28,189 nt of DNA from Chara braunii (Eukaryota; Streptophyta; Charophyceae; Charales; Characeae). The DNA lies in the NCBI GenBank assembly GCA_003427395.1, contig BFEA01000352.1:1000873-1029061 (forward strand). Direction: 5' to 3'. Positions 9,013 through 19,473 of this stretch are shown here, one piece after another. Numbering within the stretch: position 1 is the first letter of the stretch; each line of letters opens with the position of its first letter. Under the pieces are notes generated by a model that was given only the letters and a program-made list of their open reading frames with translations, was not told where the DNA came from and did not search any database. The position numbers were made by a program, and so were the translations under genes.

Positions 9013-9734
9013 CTATTGCAGGTCTCTCCCTATGTCCAGATAGTGTACTATTGCTCCAAAGTAATCGACTCTCTTACTTAGAGCGTCCGCAATTACATTA
9101 TACTTTCCTTTGACTGGCTTGAGCTCAAAGTCAAACTGATCTATCTTTGCGGCCCACCTAGTAAGCTTAGGTGTCATCTTGGTCCGCGTCTTCAGCCACC
9201 TCAATGTCTCGTGGTCTGAGCACACTTTGAAGTGCCTCCAAGCAAGTAATGTTTTCAGTGGTCCAAGGCTTGCCTGAGAGCATAAAGTTCCCTCTCGTAG
9301 GTAGATGTCGCTACCTTCTCTGACGGCATCCTAGCAGACATGGACTCTACGGGTCTATACCCATTGCCATCATCCTGTTGTAGAACAACACCTATACCAT
9401 ACCGACTAACATTAGTGGTGACAACAAAAGGCAAAGACGGATCGGCTACCTTGAGGACCAGGTACTCTATCAAGGCCCGCTTCAACTTCTTCAGGGCCGA
9501 TGTACAATCTCGGTTCCACTTCAAGATCGCTTCTTTCTTTAGCAATCTGCAAAGCGGGGCAGAGATGGCAGAGAAGTTCCTCACGAACTTCCTGTAATAG
9601 TTCGCCAACCCTAAGAACGACCGCAACTTTGTCAATGTGTGGGGAGTCGGCCAGTTTCTAATCGTTGTTATCTTACCGTCCTCAGACTTTATGCCATCAC
9701 ATGGCCCGAGTACAATACTTACGTCTTGGCCCAC
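9013..9734 (-). pseudogene. Element A RT connection and RNase H
   Basis: RNase H removes the RNA strand during reverse transcription. In order: the end of RT (WPTPHTLTKLRSFLGLANYY), the connection (FVRNFSAISAPLCRLLKKEA), then RNase H with VTTNVSRYGIGVVLQQDD, YERELYALRQALDH (catalytic Glu), CSDHETLRW (catalytic Asp) and NVIADALSKR (last Asp). The first acidic position, normally Asp in TDAS, is Asn here. A frameshift with a small loss near 9226-9254 separates two open segments. Followed on the same strand by the integrase N-terminus. Confidence 0.88.
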
Positions 9735-10675
9735 TCACACTTCTTCGCATCGATCTTCATTGTTAGCTTCTCTCAACTTCTCCAAAGCCTGCCTCAAATG
9801 AGCCTCGTAGTCCTGGAGGGTCTTGCTAAACACTAGAATATCATTGAGATACACAATGACAAACCTATCTAACCACGGCCTAAACAAATTGTTCATGCAG
9901 CGCTGAAATGTGGTCGGTGTGTTAGTTAGTCCAAGGGCATTACTATAAACTCATAGTGCCCTTATCTAGTCCTAAACGCCGTCTTGTACTGATCATCAAG
10001 ATAAACTTCTATTTGATGATAGCCTGACTTTGAATCTATCTTGGAGAAATACTTGCAACCCTGCACCCGATCCAACAGATCATCTATTCGAGGCAGTGGT
10101 TTGACATTATTTCCTGTGACGGCGTTAAGACCCCTATAGTCGATGCACATTCGTAACTCTCCCTCTTTCTTGGGGACGAATAGGACAGGGGCTCCAAACG
10201 AAAACGAACTCGGCCTAATCGAACCCTTCTCGAGGAGTTCGTCTAATTATTTGAGCAACTCCTTTGACTCCGTTAGGGACATTCTATACACAGCTCCCTT
10301 AGGAGTACTACTACCACACTCTATCTCAATGCGATGCAAAATTCGGCGCAACACTACTCCTGTAGGCGGCTCAGACAGATCAGCATACTCTTCCACCAGC
10401 TTGGCAGTACAATGGTCGATCGACTCTTTTTCTTTAGGCTCAGTAACTGGCCTAACATAGGCTACAAAAACCGGTTCTTCTAGCTGCTCCTTCACTAACC
10501 TTGCGAATGCAGGAGCGTTGAGGCAGTAATGTGCTAAGGGGTTGTCTATCCCTGACACATGAAACAGGCGGGGAGTCTTCACTTCACCTGATGGGCTAGG
10601 GAGCCTGCACTCGTGCTCTCTCAAATGGAGTGTGGCCCCTGCTGCCTCATTCACGGATGCCACTTGAGGCCTTAC
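9735..10675 (-). pseudogene. Element A reverse transcriptase
   Basis: RT copies element RNA into DNA. Beginning after the inversion junction, the minus strand encodes a linker (REHECRLPSPSGEVKT), then RT start motifs (YADLSEPPTGVV, GAVYRMSLTESKELLKQ), the fingers ([12 protein letters not shown]), [36 protein letters not shown] and KTAFRTR. Next comes the active-site strand at 9840-9851, which reads YLND where the family has YxDD. Breaks include stops near 10245 and 9960 and an indel after the KTAFRTR block. The missing protease that should precede it lies inverted at 11741-12011. Confidence 0.88.
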
Positions 10676-11440
10676 GGCCTCTGACAAGCTACAAACCATC
10701 CACTCTCGTCAGTGGAGGAGCGTCAGGGCACTTAAGGGAGTTATGGATGAGTTGGTTATTGTCCCTGACCATGGGGTCACTGAGACCCAATTAGTTCAAT
10801 TGTTCTTCCGTGCCATGCCCGATGCCTTTCACAGACACTTCTTTGAAATGAGCAAACAGCCCACGATGACCTACGACTCATTGAGGAGGGAGGTGGTGAA
10901 CTTTGAAGCCCAGTCCATGCCAACATCGCCTTTCTGGCACAAAAACTTGGACCAAGGGCAGAAATGGAAGGGTTGTACCATCTCTGGCCAAGTCAGGGCC
11001 AAGGATCATCTGATCCTTACTTTAGATGAGGGGATGTGGAAGAGGTCCCCTACAATCAAATCGAGTGGGGCCTAGTGGAAGAGGACAACAACACTAGTCA
11101 GGGAAGGACTTATGTTGTTGTCGCGGCTGGAGGGAGGCCGCAAGGATGAGGGAGAAGCTAGGGCAAAGGGGGTCGGGCCTTCGGTGGTCGAGGACAAGGC
11201 GCTCAGGGGGTTGGCGGCAGAGGAAACTGCCAAGAGGGAGGTCGGGGTCAATGTCCCCCACAAAACCGTCCTCGTTCTAATCGGTCACCTTCCAGGAGGG
11301 GTGAATGGCACCTTGGCCTGCCACAAGGCAAATCCTGGGAAGAGTTGGGCTTGGAACAGACCGTTTGGCAGAAGAGAATAGACCGGGATCAATGTATTTA
11401 TTGCGGTGATCCGGGCATATTATTAAATTCTGCCCCAAAT
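10676..11440 (+). pseudogene. Element A gag C-terminal half with zinc knuckle, inverted
   Basis: On the plus strand, opposite to the rest of A, ASDKLQTIHSRQWRSVRALK is followed by VMDELVIVPDHGVTETQLV, MPDAFHRHFFEMSKQPTM and TYDSLRREVVNFEAQSM. This is the C-terminal capsid region of the retrotransposon Gag. At 11387-11437 a CX2CX4HX4C zinc knuckle (CIYCGDPG...KFC) is visible once a single missing base is allowed for; it binds the genomic RNA. Gag forms the cytoplasmic virus-like particle. The preceding Gag half is on the minus strand at 12012-13120, and this segment starts where that one stops. Confidence 0.8.
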
Positions 11441-11740
11441 ATAGAGATGCCCGACGAGCTGTTGCACAGGCAGCAATAGGCAACCGCCAATAGGGGTCGC
11501 AACTGCCCTTACCTCTAAACCATGTGGAGAAGAGTGCGCGCACCACAGAGAAACTCCCAACCCACATGTGTCTATGGCAGTGGTTGCTGGCCAGTGCCTA
11601 GGTAGTCGTCCAGAGACTGCTTGCATTAGGGTCTCTCTAGGCACTTCCATCATAGGTCTGGCAGAAGAGCTGAAGGAGAGGATACCACCCTCGGCCAAGA
11701 TGAAGAAGGATGGAAAGGGACAATTAGTGTTAGTAGATGT

Positions 11741-12011
11741 AGAGATTTTGAGAGGCAGGGTAGATCTAGTGGGGCCACCCGCATTTACATTAGTCGAAGA
11801 AGCTGAAGCTAAACTTGAAAGTTCAAAAGTTAGAGGAATCTATAGTCAGTATCCTCGCAGATAATCGCACTATGCGAATCGAGGATTATGTCGAGGGGAG
11901 TGCAGGCCTATTTTTCCTAGAGAAAGATGGGAAGGTAAAGAGAGTTTTCCATTCCCCAACTCTTCTCGTAGAGGACAATCTCCCGTTTGATATGGTCCTA
12001 GAATGGACTGG
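11741..12011 (+). pseudogene. Element A aspartic protease, inverted
   Basis: The protease cleaves the Gag-Pol polyprotein. A retropepsin active site of DSGAT type is readable at about 11764-11785 (GAT...AGTGGGGCCACC, then RIYIS) if one extra base is ignored. It is followed by TMRIEDYVEG (11871-11900) and LPFDMVL with an MDW signature at about 11985-12011, the usual end of Ty3/gypsy proteases, again with a one-base break. It lies on plus, whereas the RT that should follow it is on minus from 10675 downward. The region 11441-11740 between zinc knuckle and protease is open in part but without motif. Confidence 0.72.
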
Positions 12012-13120
12012 GGAAGAATTCACAAAGGGGGGTGATCTTGGGGTATGATACCATGTTATTGTCACATTGCCCAGCGCGAGCAAACGATCTGGCGAAGCTA
12101 GACGCTTCATCTTTGAGGGCGTGGAAAGCGATGAGGACTTGTTCCGCATGTATGATATTCTGCAGGTGAACGTACGCATTGACGTTCGCTTCCCAATAAT
12201 CCAAATTCTCTTCCCTTTTCCCACTGTAGAAATCAGGAAATTTCACCTTGATTAGCTCTCTACGGGAACGGGCTTCCTCCTCCTTGGGAGCAGCAAGCTT
12301 TGCGCCTTCTATGGCACCTGTGCAAAATCGCTCTGTATTTTCTGCCATCGCCTTCATCTCTGTACCCACGTGCATCATCATTTCAAGCGCGAACTGCCTA
12401 AGACCCAGGCGTATAGATTGTAAGGCTATATCTTGGCCCCCTGACAAACTGATATTGTTCCTGTTGGGCCTTGGCCAGGAGTTCTATATTTCTAGCCACA
12501 ACGTCCATTTTGCCCAAGAATTCCGCCTGGCCTTCCATCTCCCTTTTCTGCTCGTTCATCACCCCCAATTCCTTCTCCATCTTATCTTCTGCCTCTAGTC
12601 GTTGCCTCTTCTCTCTTGTGAGGCGTAGCTTCCACTCCAACTTCTTTTCTTCTTCTATTGTCTGACGGCGTAGAGGATCTACCTCAGCATCCAACTCTCT
12701 TATTACAGCCTCGTGTTCTGCTCTAGGGACATACAACATTGCCTCTTTTGTTTCTCCCAGGGACAGATTTGCAACCCACTCCGAAACTTTTTTCTCCATC
12801 CACTCATCTTCCTTCTTTGTGCCACTTGACTCCCCTCTTTCCCTTTCGTCTTTTCTCTCTAAGGGGACTTCTTCTTCCACTTCCACTTCCTCTTCTTCTA
12901 CCGCCTTTAACTTTTCCTCCTCTTCTTTCTTCAACTTTTCCATCTCCTCCTCCAACTTCTTCTTCTTCTTCGTCTGTTCCTCCAATAAGGCCAACTTCTT
13001 AGCCTGCTTGATCAGCTCCTTCTTGGCCTCCCTCTTTTCTCTCTTTTAATATGGTGGCGGCTTGCTCTTTCTGAGCCGCAGTGTATCGGGTGTGTTCTTA
13101 CCGTTGCGCGTGTCCACCAT
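12012..13120 (-). pseudogene. Element A gag N-terminal half
   Basis: Structural protein of the particle. I place the start at the ATG 13120-13118 (minus), in strong context (CACCATGG), encoding MVDTRNGKNT. After at least two frameshifts near 13045-13095 comes a long charged coiled coil (KKKKKLEEEMEKLKKEEEEK and following) at 12980-12470. A further frameshift near 12447 leads to the capsid start: VKFPDFYSGKREENLDYWE, then VLIAFHALKDEASSFARSFA. The frame ends at YPKITPLCEFFP, exactly where the inverted block joins. Total about 370 codons to the break. Confidence 0.82.
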
Positions 13121-14373
13121 GGTGAAAGGTGCACAACTAAATGACAATTCCACTCCTCACCACTTGACTTCCACCCCCTGACTGACTAACTAACTGACTC
13201 TCTAAGGACCACAGAGTCCTCCCTTTTGTCACAGCCAGGTTACCACAACCGATGAAAGCTCTTTCACCACCAGTGTCCTTTAGAATCCTCGATCCGAATG
13301 CCCTGCACCTGCGATCAACCCACCTGGCTTTCACTCCGGTTCAGAACGTTGTCAACTAGGGTCTCTAGCCTAAAGGACTTCACTGCTGTCACTACAAGAC
13401 TTCACTGCTGGTCAGGAGGCATTTAAGGAGATCCCCCATAACTCCTCAGGAATTGTTCGTCGCAAACAGAACGACGGGATCAGCAAGTCCTCTCAAGACT
13501 TAGACAACCGGTTGTGCAGCCCACAACTCGGATTTTGTGCCTACCATACCACACTGAGCAGCCCGCCGGTCTGTACGGGTCCTTGGGAGGGTTAGTCCTC
13601 CGGGACGTGTTAGTCGTCGGACATGGACAGCAGCCCTACTCAGCCCGTGTGGTTTTGGTCAACACAGCTCTATTACCACATTCACGAAGTTCCTATCCCC
13701 TGGGCATAAGAGACTCGATGCAGAAAGATGAGACAAACAGACTCAGCAAGTACCATGGGGTGTGCACATCCATAGGGATGAGGGATAGGCTGAAGGGTTG
13801 GCGAGAGTTGGCGAGATATACCACTCCAGCTTGGTCACACTTCGCGGTCAACAACTCCGATCAACACCTTCGTCAACGTTGGTCAGCACCTTTGTCAACG
13901 TCTTGGTTACATCGGTCAACACCTCCATCAACGTTGGTCAACGCCTCAGTCAACACTTCAGTCAACTTCAGTTAGTTTGGCTATGGCGGCTGACACTTCT
14001 CCTTCAACAACCTTCACCTTCCTCCTCCTCTCTTCACCTTCACCCTTGGCTATGGCTTCTCCCTCCTCCTTCGTCTCTTCACTTCTTTTCCCTTCGTCTC
14101 TCCTTCCTCCTTCACTTTCTTTCTTCTGCCCAACTTTATCTTCTCACTCACTTCTAGTCTCCTACTTCGTCTTGTTCTCCGTGTTTGAGCTTGGCGGCTA
14201 CGGCCGCCACCTTCTTCGTTGAACCGCACAACCAATCTTGTATCTCTCCTCTCTCTCTCTCTCTCTCCTTTGTCGTTGTTGTCTGTGCAGTTACACTGTG
14301 CCTTCCTGCAGCGGTGCAGCTATGGCGGCTCCTTCGCGACGACGACGATGGCGGGTGGAACAACGGAGACCAC
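13121..14373 (-). other. Untranslated leader of element A
   Basis: About 1.25 kb between the primer-binding site and the gag start. No coding motif. The part 13980-14290 is CT-rich on plus with a (CT)n run near 14250-14268. It includes the GTCAAC minisatellite (13847-13975) and several GCTATGGC motifs. A packaging signal would be expected here from general retroelement biology, but I cannot point to one. Confidence 0.6.
13847..13975. repeat. Degenerate 12-bp minisatellite (GTCAACxxCTYC)
   Basis: GTCAAC or close variants recur at roughly 12-bp steps from 13847 to 13970 (GTCAACAACTCC, GATCAACACCTT, CGTCAACGTTGG and so on), about ten diverged units. It lies in the element A leader. Confidence 0.7.
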
Positions 14374-14384
14374 CTCTGATACCA
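14374..14384 (-). promoter_or_regulatory. Primer-binding site of element A
   Basis: The minus strand reads TGGTATCAGAG, matching the complement of the 3' end of initiator tRNA-Met that primes many plant LTR retrotransposons. It starts 1 nt after the LTR end (LTR terminal TGCA at 14386-14389 on plus). Confidence 0.85.
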
Positions 14385-14385
14385 A

Positions 14386-15335
14386 TGCAATCAGACTCGA
14401 CTTCTTTCTTGTTCGGCATGCATGAAAACAGATGGCAACTCGCACTGGCGCCAAGCACCCACACAAAACTCAGAGATATCAAGGTCGAGAACACAGTTCA
14501 GATTCAAACTCGCTTCAAATAGCTATGGCGATTGAGCACCCTCACATCACCCGTCTGACACTGTATTCGCAGCAACTGTTCACACGCACGCTATCCTGGA
14601 TCTCCCCGGATATCCCACACATGCATGCAACTCACTGCACACTCACTCACATGCACGATGTAGACTACCTCTAACCTATAGCAGCTATGGCTGCGTTCTA
14701 CCTCTACCACCAACTAGCGGATATGGCCGCTTCGTCTCCCTCTCAGCCCACTTCATCCTTGGGCACCTGCAAACCTCCTTGCACAAGTCGCTCAAACAGC
14801 GCTTCCGCACGGCTCACAGTCTGAATCCATGAATAACTGAACGTTGCCTCTTGATTTATACTTCAATTGGTCGCTGGTCTGCTCCTTTCCTTCGGGCCTA
14901 GGATGCACACAGTCCCACATGGTACTTGTTGACTGGACAAGGTGTGACTGAGACTGGTACCTCTAACTAGATCAGGTAAGTCTACCCACTTGCCCACTTG
15001 CCTACGGATTGCTTCTAAGGCTCTCGAAGGGGCAATCCCAGAAGACTCTAGACCTTCCTACGTGCCCTTTCGGTATTGTAGCAGCTACGACTAGGTTGAC
15101 CCTTCCGACCTACAACAGCTATGACCAGACATAGGCTACGACTCCTACCCTACAGGTAAGCAACTCGAATACACTCTACACTTGTATCTACAACGACCTT
15201 AAAAAGACAACTTTAGGGGCAGGTCACAGGTTCAAACATTGATGGGGCAAAGTGTAGTGTACACGGGTTCAAGGCAGGTCTAGGGATCGAGCCCTGAGAT
15301 CTGCATCTGCCACTGCAAAGGTGAAAACTGTTTCA
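14386..15335 (-). repeat. 5' LTR of element A, complete-looking
   Basis: On the minus strand it starts TGAAACAGTTTTCACC (15335) and ends GATTGCA next to the primer-binding site (14386), so it has TG...CA ends and is 950 bp long. A TATA-like TATAAAT lies at 14860-14854, which would place the RNA start near 14825. Positions 14813-15335 match the left LTR, and the U3 matches the LTR of A2 from 19474. On plus, 14386-14812 contains several GCAGCTATGGCTGC-like palindromes. Confidence 0.82.
14854..14860 (-). promoter_or_regulatory. TATA box of element A LTR
   Basis: TATAAAT on the minus strand in the context AAGTATAAATCAAGAGGC. The identical context occurs at 19916-19922 in the A2 LTR, which supports it as the conserved promoter. 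The left LTR has lost it in a 15-bp gap. Confidence 0.6.
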
Positions 15336-17312
15336 ATATTTTGATAGGAGAGATTTTTTGGCGATCCAGATGCTGCCGAAATCTTCCTTTCTTTTGTCAC
15401 TTGCTTAGAGCTGAATTCAGATTTAGTCATTGGCAGGGTAGAGTGAAGTGTGATATGGAGGTTTATCCTCCATACACTTGTAGTTTAGTCTTGGGTATTG
15501 GTCTGTGTTGTGTTATAGGTCCTTTTTCGACCATTTCGACTCAAGATCTCACTAGTTTCAATCTGATTCTGCGAGGATCATCTCCTGTTACGCTTTGATA
15601 ACAGGTCAGTTGCCCATTCGTCGATTTTAGACTCAATTCTAACTTATTCTCGCCACCCAACCTAAAGGCCTTAGCACCTGTGATTTTAATTGTTTCTTTG
15701 GGTTTTTACCCGGACTCTTATTGAATGGCCATTTAAAAAGGCACTGAGTATTTTATTATGGAAAAGGTTGGACAAAGGTTGGGGCTTGTGTGGTTAAGGC
15801 GAGTGGTACGAGTGCGGAGAGTGGATGAAGTTAACCCGGTGTAGTGTGTGGCTTGCTGATGTCCGATCCTTGATCTGATTGCAGGTATGTTTGTGAGTGG
15901 AAGTCCAAATTTGACTTTGCCTGCGATCTTAACTATACTCTTGAAGGGAGCCGTACTATGATTGTGAGAGTTCACCACATGTTCTTCTATACCCTTTGTT
16001 TATGTGGTATGTTCGGGCGGTCCAGTATGTCCGTGTGTGTTGGTCAAATAGACCTACATTGAGAGAAAAAGGAAGGATCCTTTTTTTTCCAATCCTTTGC
16101 TTTCCAGAGTTTCTATAGTTGGACGTTAAAGTCCGTAGCAACTATCAAAGTCAAACCCCTTGACCTGTTTCCAGACCTCAGATGATGGAACCCCACTTTC
16201 ATTGTTAGGGGCGCCCAACTGCTACAAAGGGCCGAGGCCTGCCTACCACTCATCCCGACAGGGTGCAAAAGAGGGTAGGGCTCGCAACCGCCTTAGCGAT
16301 TGTCTAGCATCGAGAGATTAATCCCTCAAAGCACTTGTCAGCTGACACTTGAGTGTCGAAAGTGACCCTCTAGACCATTTGAGGGCCACGCGATTATGGG
16401 TACTACATAGTACGCCATCACTACGACTGCTTGCTTATTCATGCATGGCTAGTCGATATGGGGAAGCCTACGTCCGCGCGATATTTATTCAAAGTCTCAT
16501 GTGTGGCGCCTAACTGAATCTTATGTCAAAAAAGTTATGGGTTGGATACCAAAAGGGACTAGGAGTGTCTTGTGTGTAATTGGATTTCTATTTTCACATG
16601 GTGTAACGCGTGGTTAGATGGAACGTCCTAGTCAACCGGTGTCGAGTTGAGCTTGGGACATCAGCCCCCTAGTGCATTCGCTCTCGTATGGGTCCGATTG
16701 AGGCGTACGACCGGGCGTAACCCGTATGCTACAGCGTAAGGGAAACACCCTCGGTTGGGCCACCTTTGCAATTGCAGCTGAGTAGCTTTCGCACGTGGTT
16801 CTGTAGCTCGGCGGGGATACGCCCGTCCAAGGGTGGTGACAACAACTTAGGTGGAGGTAATGCAGGGGTTCGCGAAACGTATGGCTGGTGCACTCGACCG
16901 GAGCGGTGAAAGCTCCACCGGGATAAAAAGTCATGCACAAATCCCCTGTGGCGCGGTCGGGAGGGTCCCCCTACGGGACCGGTACGCTCGACACATGGAG
17001 CCGTTGTCGGGGATCTCGGTTGCGTACTAGGATCCTCAGTCAACGAACCCAGGTTAAAGGCAAGTTGATGATCCAAGCAAAAACGACAATTTTTATTTTT
17101 TATCAGATAGATATGTTAAAGGTTGAGTGATTGTACGATGACTATAACAGATTACGTAAAGATTAAAGTTTTGACTATATAAAAAGAGGTTATAAGAATA
17201 TGGTGAAACTGATAATAAGAAAGTCTATATTTGATACCATGAACTAGTGTTTCAAATAAAGGCACACTTGTCTGATATGGCTAAGATAGAGTGAGGTGGC
17301 ATCAACAACGTT
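15336..17312. other. Unassigned 2 kb between elements A and A2
   Basis: I recognise nothing with confidence. A plus frame at 15341-15598 (85 codons) and minus frames at 16632-16940 and 16729-17076 lack motifs. There is an 8-bp hairpin at 15454-15461/15467-15474. 16140-17060 is more GC-rich, with short inverted repeats such as GGAGC/GCTCC near 16900-16917. 17060-17310 is AT-rich, with a TATATAAAAAG motif near 17177. It could be flanking host DNA or an unrelated old element. Confidence 0.4.
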
Positions 17313-18277
17313 ATGTCGGTCCGATACTGGCCAACTCCACGTACACTCACAAAGTTGAGATCGTTCTTAGGATTGGCTAAATACTATAAGACGTTTGTGA
17401 GAAACTTCTCTGTAATTGCTGCTCCCCTTCGCAGACCGATAAAGGAGGAGGCAATCTGGAAGTGGGACCAAGACTGTTCATCAGCCCGGAAGAAGTTGAA
17501 GCGGGCCTTGATAGAGTACTACCCAGTCCTCAAGGTAGTTCATCCATCCTTACCTTTTGTCGTTCCCACTAATGCGAGTCGGTATGGCAGTGGTGCTGTC
17601 TTACAACAAGACGATGGCAATGGGCATCGACCGTAGAGTTCATGTCCGCTATATTGCCTTCAGAGAAGGTACCGACATCCACCTATGAGAGGGAACTCTC
17701 CGCTCTCAGGCAAGCATTAGACCACTGGAGACACTACTTGCTTGGGAGGCACTTCAAAGTATATTCAGACCATGAGACATTGAGGTGGCTGAAAACGCAA
17801 GCCAAGATGACACCTAAGCTTACCCGGTGGGCCGCAGAGATAGACCAGTTTGACTTCGAGCTCAAGCCGGTCAAAGGGAAGTATAATGTAGTTGCGGACG
17901 CCCTTAGTAGGAGAGTCGACCACTTTGGAGCCATAGTTCACCATCTGGACATAGGGCCAGACTTGCAACAAAAAATCATAGATGCGTATGCGCAGGACCC
18001 TTTCTATAGTGACCTCCTCAAGAGAGTCGAGGAGGACTTAACCAGTGAACCCAACTACCGCACCACTAATGGGTTATTGTCTGAGAAGACAAACGTCGTA
18101 GATTGGTTATGCATTCCCGATAGCAAAGAGATCCGCAGTCTGATCTTAGGGGAATGCCACGACAGAGAAGGCCATTTTGGTTGGCAAAAGACATTGGCAA
18201 ACCTAACACATGCCTACACGTGGCCTGACATGAAAGTTGACTGCATAGAATATGTGCGTAGTTGCAAGGTATGCTAG
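17313..18277 (+). pseudogene. A2 RT connection, RNase H and integrase zinc finger
   Basis: Shows FVRNFSVIAAPLRRPIKEEA, then RNase H with PTNASRYGSGAVLQQDD (Asn at the first acidic site, as in A), YERELSALRQALDH, VYSDHETLRW and NVVADALSRR. The integrase zinc-binding module follows: ECHDREGHFGWQK with RSCKVC. A one-base loss at about 17633 shifts the frame between the GHRP block and MSAILPSEK. A TAG at 18275-18277 stops the frame directly after CKVC, in a context that fits a C-to-T change. This is the best-preserved stretch of the A family in the window. Confidence 0.88.
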
Positions 18278-19345
18278 CGCAACAAAACTACAACGCGAGC
18301 TCCATTGGGTCTTCTCAGACCCTTGCCTATCCCATCAGGACCCGAAGACTCGGTGCCCATTGACTTCATGGATGCTGGGGTCAAGAGTAGGCATGGCAAG
18401 AGCCAAGTCATGGTCATAGTAGACCGTCTTAGCAAGCATGTCGTTTTTGTCCTTTGCCCTCAAAGGCACGTACATAGTTAGTTATGGAAAAGTTATTTGA
18501 CGCCTGGGTAAGTGAGCACGGTATTGCACTGTCCATAGTTAGTGATAGAAACACGTGGTTTACTAGCCAGCATTGGCAAGGAGCTTATGAAGGTCTATGG
18601 CTCAAAGTTGTTGATGTCATTTGGCCGTCATCTAGAGACTAACGGTCAGACTGAGCAAATGAATAAGATCTTGCAGCAGATACTCAGGATGTATATTAGA
18701 CCAGATCAGATTAACTGGGATGAGATGCTCCCTAAAGTAGCTAGCGCCTATAATAACAGTGTCCACCTAGCTACTTGCATAACTAATGAACTACACAAGT
18801 CCTTTAGACCATGCAGGCCGTTTGAAGGACTACATCATGACCCCATATAGAGATTGCCAACCACAACTAGAGAGTTTGCGCTGCAGTATGAGAGAAAATC
18901 GCAAGAGTGACTGAGAATCTGAGAAAAGCACAACACAAGATGATAGAGGAAGCGAATAAACATCGTCGCCCGTCGCAGTTGCAGGTAGGAGATTTAGTAT
19001 GGGTCAAGTCCAAGAGTTCGCCCCGGAAGAGAACATCTCACAAAAGTTGTTACCCGCATACAGTGGATCGTGACATGTCCTAGAAGTAAAAGGCGGAGAG
19101 GACCTACACGATTGAGATACCAGCACACCTCCACACATACCCCGTCTTCCACGCATCGAGTTATTGCCTTGCGTCACCAGTCAGCAGTTCCCATCGCGTC
19201 GGTCAATGATTCTGTCGGACATGGATGGCGCATATGACATATAGATCGCATTGTGGAAGAGGATGTGTTCAGGACCGGAAGGGGTCATCCCGAGAAACAG
19301 TACAAAGTCAGGTTCGCTTATCAGGAACCCGAGGACGACCGCTGA
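18278..19345 (+). pseudogene. A2 integrase core and C-terminus
   Basis: Continues with LGLLRPLPIPSGP, IDFMDAGVKSRHGKSQVMVI (first catalytic Asp), VDRLSKHVV, a frameshift near 18480, IVSDRNTWFTS (second Asp), a frameshift near 18570, and NGQTEQMNKILQQILRM (Glu). Then come VASAYNNSVHLAT, LQVGDLVWVKS and YTIEIPAHLHTYPVFHAS. Stops at 18478, 18848 and further on. The segment after about 19020 is heavily shifted. Homologous to 7405-8366 of A. Confidence 0.82.
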
Positions 19346-19473
19346 ATCACAAGAACAAAGCTTTTAGAAACCGCTCCCGACATAGTGTACGCCTATGACA
19401 GAGAAAGAAAAGGTAAAGGTCCTGCCTTGCATTGAAGTATTCTTGGAGGACCTCGATTTTAGGCCAGAGGGAG

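Larger units (their letters stand above)
6718..15335 (-). mobile_element. Element A: decayed Ty3/gypsy LTR retrotransposon
   Basis: A minus-strand element of about 8.6 kb. From its 5' end: LTR 14386-15335, initiator-tRNA-Met-type primer-binding site 14374-14384, leader, gag N-half, an inverted block holding gag C-half and protease, RT, RNase H, integrase, purine-rich stretch near 7232-7243, and a truncated 3' LTR 6718-7231. The order protease-RT-RNase H-integrase is that of Ty3/gypsy. The shared 0.5 kb of the two LTRs differs by roughly 12-15% by eye plus indels, so the insertion is old. Many frameshifts and stops make it non-functional. Target-site duplication cannot be tested because the left LTR end is missing. 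Confidence 0.85.

Noticed and set aside
15341-15598. 85-codon plus frame after element A
   Set aside because: No motif, and it begins at the element boundary. Possible but unsupported.
16632-17076. Two overlapping minus frames of 102 and 115 codons
   Set aside because: Low-complexity Pro/Ser/Arg content typical of GC-rich noncoding DNA; no family recognised.
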